This document shows, one piece after another, positions 46,557-57,440 of a DNA stretch of 64,000 nt; within the stretch, counting starts at the first letter, position 1, and every line of letters starts with the position of its first letter. Location: positions 15,266,501 through 15,330,500 of the forward strand of contig CM070578.1 of NCBI GenBank assembly GCA_036346355.1, read 5' to 3'. The translations under genes and the position numbers were made by a program. Source of the DNA: Rhipidocladum racemiflorum. Taxonomy: Eukaryota; Streptophyta; Magnoliopsida; Poales; Poaceae. Below the pieces are notes generated by a model. It saw nothing but the letters and a program-made list of their open reading frames with translations, searched no databases and was not told where the DNA came from.

Positions 46557-47000
46557 CATGCAAGTTTTAATCATTTTTTTTAAAAGCTGGGGTCAATATG
46601 ATCAAAGGGGCTTGCCTTGCTATTTGTTCTCTTTGACAAAGCCAAGGTCATATCTGGGAATGTTGATGATGGTATCGTAGTCATCGGTATCTACACGTTG
46701 TTCATTGAGAAATAAAGTAAATATCAAATAACAACTTTTCAATAATGCAAAAAGAAATCAAGTGGACAATCAAATAAAAACTTACTATATAAGCAAGCGT
46801 GGTTTCAGGTTAAGGTTTTGTGACTTTATTCTATCATTTCACTCTTTATTTATTATTAGTAATTTTTAGGCTACACTGTGGTACAGTTGCTTGTATTATA
46901 TGAATTGTTTGTTCTTATTTCACGAATTCAAGAAGCTAAAATTATATATTTATATAATTACTTTGAATTCAAGAGGCTAAAATTATGTATATGTATGTGT
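46557..47000. repeat. diverged direct repeat, copy 2
   Basis: Same start (CATGCAAGTTTTAATCA) and same order of words as copy 1 at 43686-44100, with many substitutions and indels, so the duplication is old. Confidence 0.5.
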
Positions 47001-47424
47001 TTAATTACAAATTCAAGAAGCTGAGATTATTTGGGTTAATATTAATAAGACATCAATCATCATGAAGTGCGTCATGTACATCCAACATCTAAATGTTCCC
47101 GTATCTATTTACGTAGGGGTGAAGTTTTGAGACTTTAATAGGTTTAAACGTACAACATTTATTGTTTGCTTACGAAAGGGTATGCATGTTTAAATTTTAG
47201 TGAGTACAAGGTGTTAACAATCAACCGCTAACATATACAAAGTTTAAGTTTAGATTACTAGTTATTAGGCATAAGCTTATAACCTTAAGAAGGTGCTGGT
47301 GATAACAACATTTTAATCACTAATTTCTTCTTGCTTAAGTGCATGCATTTTTATTATATACTTTAGGGTTTATAATACGAAGGGTTATGCTTTTAATATG
47401 ATTCAAATGCAACGCATTTTATAA
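47001..47424. other. AT-rich, no gene seen
   Basis: Low-complexity intergenic DNA with no frame or repeat that I can assign. Confidence 0.4.
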
Positions 47425-48066
47425 TTATCGGGGAATGAAATACCCTGCCTATTCAACAGCATGGTCAATGGACCCCGACTCGAACTCGACCTGGCGAGCC
47501 AAGCTCGGGCTCGAGCTTATTATAGTGGTACCCGGGTTGCGCCCGCTCAACCTTAAGCAAGGGACCGAAGGCCGTCACTCGACCAAGACCTGGAGCTCGG
47601 GGAGGCCGGGTCAGAGGGCTGCGGTTACAGAGATCCGCAAGAGCAGGACGTGTCCACGAATCCCGAGGGGCAGTTGAGATCCGGTTGGAGCGTACGTGGG
47701 ATCACCCCTCTCCGAAAACTACTCCTGACAGTTCCCCGGTGATGGGGAAGGTACTTTGTAAACTATTGTATAAATACGTAGAAGGATCTCGGATAAGGGC
47801 AATCGATACTGACCCACTTGTACTCACACATAAATCCAATCCTCCGCCTCAAGGCAAGACTGGAGTAGAGCTATTACCTTGCTTGAGGGCTCGAACCAGT
47901 ATAATTCATGGTGTCACTTGTCTACTTCTTCGCCATATCATAGCTAGCGGCGGCACCGACCTCCCGGGGAACGACACTAGCTCTCGGGCTCTCACACACC
48001 CATACACCCCCGATCTCATCTTTGTGGTCAGGCAATCCCAATTGTCGACAGCTGGCGCCCACCGTG
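47425..48066 (+). mobile_element. LTR retrotransposon fragment: LTR plus primer binding site
   Basis: A GC-richer block from about 47425 (TCGGGGAATGAAATACCC) to 48050 (ATTGTCGACA) is followed by TGGCGCCCACCGTG (48053-48066), a standard plant PBS. TATAAATA lies at about 47770. This is a 5' LTR of about 620 bp on the plus strand. The internal region breaks off within 50 bases, where another element begins. Confidence 0.65.
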
Positions 48067-48113
48067 TCGTGCTGTGCCGGCCCATCATGCCCACCGTGTC
48101 GGCCCCATCATGA

Positions 48114-48675
48114 TAGAGGTGGGTGTCATGCCGTGCCGTGCCGGCCCGGCCCGGGCCCATCGTGCTTCGGGCCGGAACCGTGCCGTGCCACGACGGCCCA
48201 TCATGCCCACCGTGCCCGGCCGTGCCGGCCCGACTCGCCTTTGGCGAGCCCAGGCCCGGCCCATTTGTGATTCGTGCTGTGCCGACCCAGACTTGACCCA
48301 TTTTCACTATTGTGACGAGCAAAGAAATAAAACACATCACTACTACTAAACTACCTATTTTAATTACATAAGAGACTAATCACATCAACAAAATGTTAAA
48401 CATAAATGCAATGTTTGAAAATGCCATAATATCTGCCAACTTTTAGGTCTTAATCCATGATTTCGTGCCGTGTCGGCACGGGCCCGGCCCAAACGATCGT
48501 ACTAGGTCATGCCGTCTATCATGCCCGGTTCTCAGGCCCTGCACGGCCCGTGCTACAGTTGCGTGCCGGCCCGGCCCGGCACGAAACCGTGCCATGCCGT
48601 GCCGGGCTTTGAACTGGATCATCCTGTCGTGCTTCAGGCCGGCCAAAAAGAGCTTGGCCCAAGTGCCCACCTCTA
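48114..48675. mobile_element. hAT-like non-autonomous element with GGCCCGGC subterminal repeats
   Basis: Ends TAGAGGTGGGTG (48114) and GTGCCCACCTCTA (to 48675) are inverted. Both subterminal parts are rich in GTGCCGTGCCGGCCCGGCCC-like words in opposite orientation. This pattern is common for plant hAT elements. The flanking 8-mers (CATCATGA and GAAACGAA) do not match, so the insertion site has been altered or the boundaries are off. Confidence 0.5.
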
Positions 48676-50042
48676 GAAACGAAGTTGAATATAACTGTAT
48701 TATAGTAACGTCATGTGGATATCAACGTGCGTGGCCTTAAAATGGACATCAATGCGGCACTAGAATGGGAGGTGATTTGTGCCAATAATTATAAATAACT
48801 TAAAGCAAATCTAACGTGTGCTTTTGTTCTTCAAAGAAGATTTTTTAAAGAAAAAAAATGATGGAGAAGAAGAAGAAAGAAGAAGTGCATTTAAGGATTT
48901 TTTTTACACTACCCATGAAAAGTTCCTCACTTTATTTTCGTCAATGATCAAGAAATTACATTTTAATATTACTACCATCGTCCTTGAAAAAATATTACTA
49001 CAATCATGATCCATGTGCACTAGATGCTATCTTTCGTACAAAGGAAAGTTGAAAGTTGTCAAACCATGCATGGTACAGACAAGTGCGAAGCTTCCATAAA
49101 AATGGAGAATGGGCTCATGGTCATGGCCAAAGCTTCCTCAGCTGCCCACGTCAATATCGTAGATCACCATCCTTTCCTGCCCGTGGCTGTGAACATATGA
49201 CAAAATTTTATCCAGAAAATGCCTAAATATGGCTAATTCACCACAAACAAGTCGATTTATAAATCACGCATACGAAATTCATAGTCACAATAGTTTTAGA
49301 TTAAAATCAATCTTGAAATTTGATAGACAAAGGAAGAAAATCCATTCTCTCAATTCCAGTCACTAGCAGTTTCTTAGTTAGATGGTCCTCCTATTCAAAC
49401 AACATCCTCAAATAATCAAATTTCGTATATAGAGATATCATGTCGCAATAAAAATTGATATACAATATTTCACAATATCATTATCTAAAATTAAGAAATA
49501 ACTTTCTCTCTCATTCTCTATCAAAACACATATCCTTTTTGAGGTATGTGCCTATGTACAAATATGTTTTATTTAGAAAATATGGCAACCTAAAGTGTAG
49601 GTTTTATGTAATTATAAATTAGTTGAAACAAAACAAGTGGTTTGTGTTAAGATTCTTCTACCCTCTATCAAGCATTTTCTTTTCAAGTTTTAAGGTTTTT
49701 TATCTTTTGATATGTAAATTATTCAAGATTGAAACATCTTTTTAGAATACTCGTATTCTTTATGTTCAAGTAAGAAATCGTTTGATACCACAACCGAGAG
49801 GGTTGTGATAAACAGATCCAACCGTTTGTTTGTAACGAATAAATGGATTGTTTGAGTTATGTGATTGGTATCCGTGGACATAGCAAAAGCTCACAGAGAC
49901 AATGAGACAGATCACAGAAGCATCGGGAATGAGCAAAGATGTGTGTAGTTGACGCAGAAAAAGACATGATACAGTAAAGGCAGCAGGATTCTTTTGCATG
50001 GCAGACTTGCATGCCGGTGGACCTTCTTTGTTTACTGGGTAG
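48676..50042. other. intergenic, no gene seen
   Basis: AT-rich DNA. Short frames at 48818-49009 and 49999-49766 show no domain. Confidence 0.4.
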
Positions 50043-50044
50043 TA

Positions 50045-50324
50045 TTTCCTTCGTTTAAAAATATAAGATATAATTTAATTTTACATAAAAAAATAAAGTT
50101 ACATTAAAACTAAAAAATATATAAGAGAAAATCATTGAGATTCCCTTACTTAATTGTTTTGAAAGATAAATAAAATATATACTTTACGTGGATGGTAACA
50201 ATAAATGCATAAAGTTGATAGAGAATAAATAGGGGTATATAAATAAATATCATTAAATCTACATATAAGATTTATATTTATGGACAAGACCATTAAAAAT
50301 AAACCTTATAAACTTAGGAAGAAC
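50045..50324. mobile_element. Stowaway-like MITE, degenerate
   Basis: Ends TTTCCTTCGTTTAAAAATATAA and CCTTATAAACTTAGGAAGAA are inverted, with TA beside each. The AT-rich interior is non-coding. The exact right end is uncertain by a few bases. Confidence 0.6.
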
Positions 50325-50326
50325 TA

Positions 50327-51776
50327 GTAATCAGACGCGTCGGTGCAACATTCTTTGACAATACTTCGCTGGAGCCTAGACACATGAGAATTGAGAGAGG
50401 GAGAGGACAAGGTCGTGTGAATGGTATTTGCCGTATTGGGAGCGATAGCAACAACGAGTAGGTAGATGGGGATAAGATCGTCTTTTGTTTTTAACCTCAT
50501 CAGCACAAAAATCGAGATAGTGTTGGGCCGTTGGCCGTGGGCCGTCTGAAGGCCATTGAATTGACGAAGGCCATCCGATGGGCATAGACTATGCTTCGTA
50601 GCAATATCCTGTAAACTTGGACCGACGGAGCGCCAGATTTTCCCGTTAACTCCTTGAATTTGGAACTTTTTTTACATAATTATCTTATTATATTTTTTGA
50701 AAAAAAAAACACACGTCGTGATTTGCAGAAAACCATCGAATTTGAATAGATGTAATCATGAACATGATGCACGTAATGCTGACTTGATTAATAATTCCAT
50801 GCCATCATCAACATGTTAATATATTACATATAAATAATGCAAATTATATAGAAATAATCAAATTAGGTTGTGAGTTTAGGTGGTTGGTGCGAGTTGTACT
50901 TTCCTCGTGAGGTAAATAGTTCGAAGTTGGTTTTGAATATTCCAAGTATTTTTTATTCTACTTCCTCCGTCTCTAAATAGATAATGTTTTACAATTTTAC
51001 ACTTTATTCTACTTCATCTGTTCCTCAATATACGATGTTTTAAAACTTTACTCTTCCACCAAGATATATGTAGAAATGATTAAATTATACTCATTTATTA
51101 TCTAACTTATTATTCTTGGATAGAGTAATAAATAACATTAGAATAATGAAGGATAGAAGTATAAAATTGTCATAGTCGTCTAGACTTTCTTCTTTCTCGA
51201 TCCACCACCTTAGTTCTTCTCGTCTCCTCCTCACCTGCCCGGCCATCTACAAATTCTTGTCGCCCATGTACCACTGCCAAAGGTCAAGCCCGCTGTACGC
51301 AGCTGCCACCTGATCACCATCCTCTTCCACCATCGACGCCGACGAACTCAACCACCGCAAGTGCCTGCCGTCGTCCACCCGCCGCCACGTACGCTCGTGG
51401 CCTTGCCAAGCTCACCTCCGTTGTTCTGGGCCTTGCCTCGAGCGCCGGCAATCTTGCAGGTGTACAGTCCGAAAGTTTCAATCCCCAGTCGAAAGTTCCT
51501 AACTGTAAGTAAACTTTTTCAATTCCTAGTTAAAATTTTCCCGATTGAATGTTCCCTGATAGCAGAAAGTACTTTAGGATCGATCTAACGGCAGAGAGTA
51601 CCACGAGAATATAGAAACAGAAAAAGAAACCTATCTTAATCAGCAATCCCCAAATCTAAATGAGAGTATGAGACCCTGGTACTACTTCAGCTACTCCTAC
51701 TCCGAAGAAAGTGACTGCTGCTACCTATATGTTGCTTGCAGTGGCATGCATGGGCTAACTGCAAGCAGCAAGTTGC
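50327..51776. other. intergenic with MITE relics and a GC-rich exon-like patch
   Basis: Two Stowaway-like left ends lie at 50961 (CTTCCTCCGTCTC) and 51012 (CTTCATCTGTTCC) without clear partners. A GC- and C-rich patch at 51180-51470 ends CTTGCAG before GTGTACAG, looking like an exon edge, but no frame of more than 75 codons or known domain supports a gene. Confidence 0.4.
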
Positions 51777-51779
51777 TAA

Positions 51780-52072
51780 GAGAAGTATTATAAGGTGATG
51801 TAGGCGGGTTGCAAGAAGTGGCACATCAGATCTGTGATGAGGTGGAAGAGAGAGAAATGGAGAGAGAAAGAAAGCGGGCTGCTTACTTGTAGCCAGCTGA
51901 AAGTGGGCTGCTCACGAACTCCAAGACAATTTGTGAGAGGAAGAAGTGATCCAAGTATTAAATGTATAGCTTGTATCAAGAGTGAGCTATTATGTAAGTA
52001 GACTTTTTGTTGGCTATGTGTGACATGACAATACTATAAAACCCACCATGGGCTCTATTATTAATCTTGCTC
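51780..52072. mobile_element. PIF/Harbinger-type MITE, family A, TSD TAA
   Basis: Begins GAGAAGTATTATAAGGTGATG and ends ATTAATCTTGCTC, flanked by TAA on both sides (51777-51779 and 52073-52075). It is related along its length to 53211-53493, sharing AAGGTGATGTA, GCACATCAGAT/GTCACATCAGAT and GCGGGCTGC words. Confidence 0.8.
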
Positions 52073-52193
52073 TAAGAGAGGCTCACTGCCGCCGCTAGCA
52101 GCAAAGGACCGGCCGGCCATGCTCCATGAAAACGAACAAAAGCTCACGCATGCAAGCTCTCGGGAGGATGCGACGACTGCGATGCATGCATTA

Positions 52194-52475
52194 GGACATC
52201 TCCAATGGTGCAGTCAACTACTAGCTATAAGAAGTGTACATGTCATCTATAGATAGCTAATAGACAACCTCTCGAATGGACTAGCTATAGCATTGTCTAC
52301 AAAATTAAATATGGGCCCATATGTAAGAGGTGATAAATGCCTTGGAATCAGCTATAGCCTGGCTATAAGTTAGTAGTAACCATATATCTCTCTCTTCCTT
52401 TTCTCTCATCCACCTAAGCAAAATGCTGAGTTGGCACCCTTATAGCTAGCTGAAGTGGCACCATTGGAGATGCCC
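52194..52475. mobile_element. PIF/Harbinger-type MITE, family B, TSD TTA
   Basis: Inverted ends GGACATCTCCAATGGTG (52194-52210) and CACCATTGGAGATGCCC (52459-52475), flanked by TTA (52191-52193 and 52476-52478). The interior of 282 bp is non-coding with AGCTAT words. Confidence 0.85.
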
Positions 52476-52499
52476 TTATATGGACTCGCGAGTCATGAG

Positions 52500-52640
52500 T
52501 AGTAGTAGGAGTAATTAATGCTCACTGGCACTGCAGCGTGCCTCGCTGCCGTGGCCAATGTTATTAGAGCAAGTAGTAGTACGAGTAATGCTCACTGCAG
52601 CGTGCCTCGCTAATGTGGCCAATGTTATTAGAGCAAATAT
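52500..52640. repeat. two-copy tandem duplication, about 70 bp
   Basis: A unit reading GTAGTAG...GAGTAAT..TGCTCACTG...GCAGCGTGCCTCGCT...GTGGCCAATGTTATTAGAGCAA occurs twice in a row. The second copy lacks a few bases. It continues into sequence resembling the start of MITE family A (TTAGAGCAAATATAATAA). Confidence 0.75.
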
Positions 52641-52892
52641 AATAATAAAACTCACTGCTTACTCTATCTCTCGTTATATCATCTAAAGTGAGTAATAAAG
52701 CTTATTTAAACAATAACTATTTCTAAAGGTTATCTCTACATGTTATGTAATAACTATTTTCTCTTCTTTATATAACCAATATATCTTGTTTCATGTACTA
52801 TGTTGACTCTTGTATGAGAGTTAACTCTCTTCTCTTTTATTTTTTCCCATTCTTTCATACAGGACAAAACTAATTAGTACAGATTAAAAGTA

Positions 52893-53188
52893 CTCCCTCC
52901 ATCCCATTATATAAGGTGTAACTCCTACCAACACAGAGACCAAGGAAGCAGTTGCATCGCGCGGGGATCGAGGGGGTTAATGCATGCAATCATGCGTATG
53001 AGAGATGGGAGAGAAAGTTAATGTATGCATGTATGCACATGAGAGATGTGAGAGAAGCCAATACAGGAGCCGTACCGCCGTGAGAGTTAATACTGCACAC
53101 ATGAACAGAAGCCGAGGAGGCGTCACACTCTGTATTCTGGAACTTAGAAAGAAAAACAACTGTACCTTATATTTTAGGGTGGAGGGAG
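52893..53188. mobile_element. Stowaway MITE, 296 bp
   Basis: Ends CTCCCTCCATCCCATTATAT and ...AGGGTGGAGGGAG are inverted repeats over more than 20 bases, with TA on each side (52891-52892 and 53189-53190). This is a well-preserved member of the class. Confidence 0.88.
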
Positions 53189-53210
53189 TAATTCTTATTG
53201 CATACCCTTA

Positions 53211-53493
53211 GAGCAAGTATAATAAGGTGATGTAAGCAGACTGTAAGGATTGTCACATCAGATTTATGATGAGTTGGAGGAGAAAGCAGAGGAGAGAGGA
53301 GAGAAGCGGGCTGCAGATCTACAGTCGGCTGCAGCACGGGCTCCAAGAAAATTGGTGAGAGAATGAGAGGATGAATATGGGCAAGTATTAATTGCTTTGT
53401 GTGTATGTATGGCTAACTATTATATAGGTGGATTGTTAGGTTGGCTCTACAATGAGATAAAACTTGTAGTTGGCTCTCTTATTAACCTTGCTC
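53211..53493. mobile_element. PIF/Harbinger-type MITE, family A
   Basis: Begins GAGCAAGTATAATAAGGTGATG and ends ATTAACCTTGCTC. The flanks are TTA (53208-53210) and TGA (53494-53496), one mismatch from a perfect 3-bp duplication. It shares its body with 51780-52072. Confidence 0.75.
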
Positions 53494-53775
53494 TGATACG
53501 ACGGGTGTCGATCGTAGGAGTAGCTAGCTACTGCGTAGGGGAGGCTAGCTCGTCACTTTACGGCAGTGTACTTCGGCAAGAAGGATCTATAGCTGTTCTA
53601 TAGAGTTGATATTCGGTATAGACTTCTTTCGTTACCTTCTTCCTGTGAAAGCAAGGAATCCAAAAAAATAATAATTATGCGACTGTTCTGTTAGTTGAAC
53701 ATGCATGCATTGGAAAGCGCAAGTACAGGTTGGATATGTATCAACTGTGATATGTACCATGAATTTTAGACATTA

Positions 53776-54035
53776 CTAGTTACATGCCCGTGCGTTGCTA
53801 CGAAAAACAAAATTGATAACGAAAAATAAAGATTAAAAAATAAAAAAAATTATTTCACAAAATCAAACATCTATCTTTAACGCTTCGCTTTCTTGCATCG
53901 GCTAATTAAAGCAACACTTCGTTTCTTGCGTAGGGCAATTAAGCAGGGCAATTAAGTAGGGCAATTAAGCATGGCAATTAATGACGTGAGAAGAACGGAC
54001 CACTGCCACCAAGTGCTGCTTTAGAATAGTAGAGA
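53776..54035 (-). mobile_element. short non-autonomous Helitron
   Basis: On the minus strand it begins TCTCTACTATTCTAAAGC (from 54035) after an A and ends GCAACGCACGGGCATGTAACTAG (to 53776) before a T, that is TC...CTAG inserted between A and T. The CGTAGCAACGCACGGGCAT word close to the 3' end is typical of grass Helitrons. About 260 bp with no coding capacity; the interior has repeated GGGCAATTAAGCA words. Confidence 0.65.
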
Positions 54036-54803
54036 TATTTGGTGCCGCTCACAAGAATAACCAATCACGCCATGCGACTTTAAAGTCTAGATAACAATAT
54101 TATACCTAGGCTTTCAATGTAACTAAAAAGAAACTATTGGAGATTTGATAAGAAGGATAAAAAGATAGATTAAATAAGGAACCAAACAGGCACAACACAT
54201 CAGACGAGATACTAATCACCGCAAGATGGAGGAGCGCAAATTAGAATTATAGCCGGCCAGAATTTCGATATTTTTCAAAATGAAGGAGAACTGGCGCCTG
54301 GCGGGAAGTGGCTAATGAAAATTGCCAACGCTTCGTTTCTTGCGTGCAATTAAGCAGGCCATTTACCACTGTGTTTCTTTCATTTGAAAATGACTGTCTT
54401 GCGTTGGTTTTAATATGAAGGCAATTAAGCTGAATACGTACACGATACCAAGGCAATTAAGCTGGCTAATTACTGTGTTTGTTTCATTTCAAAATAACTG
54501 GAAGCGGGAAACGGTAGAACGGACCACTGTCACCAACTCGTGCTTTAGAATAATAGAGATATTGCCTATTTTAGAATCCACCATTACTATGGTCTACAGT
54601 ACCTGAGTACGTACCATGAATTTTAGACATTATATTGCCTATTTTAGAATTCACCACTACTGTGGTGTAACGCAGGATTTCTTTTTGCAAATCCTACGGG
54701 AATATTGAATTATTTTCTACGGAATTCTCGGTGATAATACGTGCTAATACACAACATCATGATAACTACATTATATTCTAAATAGCCGTGGTATAGTTGC
54801 AAG
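54036..54803. other. relic of a second Helitron and spacer
   Basis: TCTCTATTATTCTAAAGCA on the minus strand from 54559 is a second Helitron-type 5' end. GGCAATTAAGC and CGCTTCGTTTCTTGCG words related to the first Helitron follow at 54330-54480. No 3' end with CTAG was found. No gene is seen. Confidence 0.5.
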
Positions 54804-54808
54804 GCAAG

Positions 54809-55711
54809 TGACGAGTACCGCACTGCGGTACCCCATCACCGAAACGCGAACGGGCCGACCAATCATGCGAAGGCCCAAGATCGCCAAAAGGTACTTGGGC
54901 CGCAGAGAGCGGACCCCGACCTGTGCAGGACCGACCCTGGACGATCGGCGGACTCCGATCCCGGGCGGTCGGCGGGTTCCGACCGCCCAATATTGGAGTG
55001 CGCGGTCAGCAAAGCTCCACCAGCAAGACGAGCGCCAGGCCCACGCCGGTGTCGTGCAACGCTTTGTGCGCGCATCTCTGGCGTCTGTACCGGGCTAGGC
55101 GGCTCCTTCCCAAGACTGTCAGAAGAGCCACCGAAGAAGTCAAGCCCCCGTCCCATCGCCTGGCACGCCGCAGAGGAATACGCCCACTCCCGAGGCCAAG
55201 GCAAAGTCAAGCGCCATTAAAGCCGCCGAGGCTGACAGGAGCACCACGCGATGCGTCATCCAGACAGCACTACGCAAGACCACTCATCACAGAGCCACCA
55301 ACCCTGCCTCGGGACGGGCAGGGGTCGGTCGGACAAGACAGAAACCAGACTCCGAGACACGCAGGCCCCTTTCCTCGTGGTTTTCCCAAACTCCCGTGTA
55401 ACCTGCCCCCTCCGTCTATATAAGGAGAGGCAGGGCCCGAGAGGGAGGGGCGATGGAAAAAACGGTCTTCTAGGTAGCCACAACTCCCTAGCAAAAACAC
55501 CGAGGGATCGGTCGGCCGACCCCCTGCCTCGCTTGTATACCTCTTGTTCATCGCCCAAAGATCAATACACCCACACCGAACGAACTGGAGTAGGGACGTT
55601 CAGCCCGAACCAGTATACATCATCTGACTCCTTGAGTCGACCATTCGGGGAGAGGGAGCGCGCGACCCCATCCGACCACAATTCGTATTGTCGGTGCACG
55701 AAACACCGACA
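54809..55711. mobile_element. solo LTR, 903 bp, TSD GCAAG
   Basis: A GC-rich block from TGACGAGTACCG (54809) to AAACACCGACA (55711), flanked by GCAAG at 54804-54808 and 55712-55716. TATATAAGG at 55417-55425 on plus suggests a plus-strand LTR. The overlapping frames inside it on both strands are GC-driven and have no domains. No internal region remains. Confidence 0.85.
55417..55425 (+). promoter_or_regulatory. TATA box of the solo LTR
   Basis: TATATAAGG preceded by CCCCCTCCGTC, about 290 bases before the LTR end. This is a normal place for a U3/R promoter and gives the LTR orientation. Confidence 0.6.
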
Positions 55712-55716
55712 GCAAG

Positions 55717-56100
55717 TAAAATAAAGTGATGGTGAAAGCTGTATATTGGATATAATGTCAAGGTACAAAATAATAATTAAAAGAGAATAATAAAGGGACT
55801 ACAAATTAAAGTAAAGTCAATGAAAAGCGATAAATTCTGAAACATCCCCCGTACTTCTAATACAACAAAAAGGATCATCTAATAAGCTAGTTTTTGAGGA
55901 CGAGAAAGCCCTAGGTTAAAGTTCAACGTAATGAAATTAGTTAGGTGTCGGTGTATTGCAATGGAAATATATTTTTTAATTAAATAATTAAATCATGCCA
56001 CATATTTATAAAGAAATAAGATTGCACTTTTGAGTTGTTATGGAGAGAGAGAAGTTGGTTAACGGTCATGTTAGGGGGAGCGGGTGTGGATGAAAAGAGA
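55717..56100. other. AT-rich spacer, no gene seen
   Basis: Separates the solo LTR from the first hAT element; no frame or motif. Confidence 0.4.
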
Positions 56101-56485
56101 GAGATGGGCAGGGGCAGACGCAGAACAAAAATTGAGTGGGGGCATCTATATTATTGTAATAAGTACTAACTATCGCAATTTACAAATTTCATAATAACTT
56201 TGCCATTGAGTAAAACAAGATAGAGGCTGAGTGAACTAACATTTGCAATTTTTGAACAAAATGACTTTGAGACGATCGAGATACCACAATATCATAATGT
56301 AATATACAGATATATGTCTTCTAAATAACGATATTACTTATAAAGAAGAAAAGTTAATGCAAGCCATATAAACAAAGTTAATGAAGACAAATTTTAAACG
56401 TAGAAAAGGAATAAGTTTTTAGTACATACACTGCATTTTTCCCACGACGATTTTTGTCTTATGGAAACGATCAACGATCACCTCA

Positions 56486-56728
56486 TTAGTGGATCGTATC
56501 TAGCATATCCTTTTCTACGAAGCAAATGAGGCTATAGCTCAAAAACTTGTCCCCAATCTTGTTCATTAAAGCATTCTTCACAATTTTCATGGCCGAGAAA
56601 CATCTCTCAACAGCTGCAGTAGCAACAGGAAGAGTGACTGCTAATTTCAAAAGACAATAAACCAAAGGATATGATAGATGCTTCCTTGTATCTACCATCA
56701 GTTTAGCTAGATCACCTATATTTCCCAA
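56486..56728 (-). pseudogene. hAT transposase, C-terminal dimerisation domain fragment
   Basis: The minus-strand frame reads DLAKLMVDTRKHLSYPLVYC and LLKLAVTLPVATAAVERCFS, then AMKIVKNALMNKIGDKFLSY. This is the hAT family C-terminal dimerisation domain with its conserved (A)xxERxFSAMK(I)xK core. It ends close to the left terminus, as expected for the 3' end of the gene. The N-terminal zinc finger and catalytic part are absent. Confidence 0.8.
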
Positions 56729-56999
56729 GTTAGCAAATGATTAAATGACTAAATGACTAAATGTACCTACAGAACAAATGACTTGAGTTCTTCAGACTTT
56801 AGAGTATCGATGGTTACCTATCTAAGTATCTATCTATCTAGTTGCGAAAAGCAACGCCATTCGGAGCAGCATTAGCATATTAGGTGTGTGCTAACCCTAC
56901 GTATGATTGGTTTCTATAAATATATAATTGGATCCAGTACTAAGTACTACCTACTATGTCTAATTAGCGAGCATCTTGTCGTTGCATCCTTCTCGTACA

Positions 57000-57440
57000 T
57001 ACCGTCGAGCTCACTGCCTCGGGCGCCAGCCGTCAGTGTCAGGCGGCGCCAAGCGCTGGGGCCGGGCGGCGTTGAGGCGACGACCGGGGCCGCCGGGCGG
57101 CGTTGAGGGCTTGAGGCGACGGCCGGCCAAGGGCGGCGTTGAGTGGAGCAGAGGCCGAGGGGGCGCTCGGCCAGAGGAGCACCGCCACCGAGGCAGGAAA
57201 GACCGGGAGCAGTGCGAGCTCGCTGCCGGGGAGGACTGGCCGAGCCCGGAGGAGGAGCACAGCCAAGGCCACGGTGGAGGAGGGACCGGCCGATCAACGA
57301 TCGGGTTGGGGAAAAACGCGAGAGCTGGTAGGCTTGCTCTGGAAGCCTGGAAGGCAGGAAGGGAGAGGAGAAAACAGGGAGTGGGGGGCATCTTCAGATT
57401 TAACTGGGGGCCCACATGTCATAAGCTTGAGGGGTATAAC
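57000..57440. other. GC-rich filler inside the hAT element
   Basis: A strongly GC-rich stretch with overlapping long frames on both strands (Arg/Gly/Ala/Pro-rich), none with a recognised domain. It may be a captured host fragment such as a 5' exon, or simple GC-rich sequence. GGCGGCGTTGAGG-like words repeat near 57065-57140. Confidence 0.4.

Noticed and set aside
47770..47777. TATAAATA as promoter of a host gene
   Set aside because: It lies inside an LTR that is followed by a primer binding site, so it is the LTR promoter, and no gene follows.
51180..51480. GC-rich exon-like patch with a possible splice donor
   Set aside because: No supported frame, partner exon or domain; left as an unexplained patch rather than a gene.
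54863..55724. Overlapping frames of 90-166 codons on both strands
   Set aside because: They lie wholly inside the solo LTR with TSD GCAAG and have no domain; GC-rich LTR sequence explains them.
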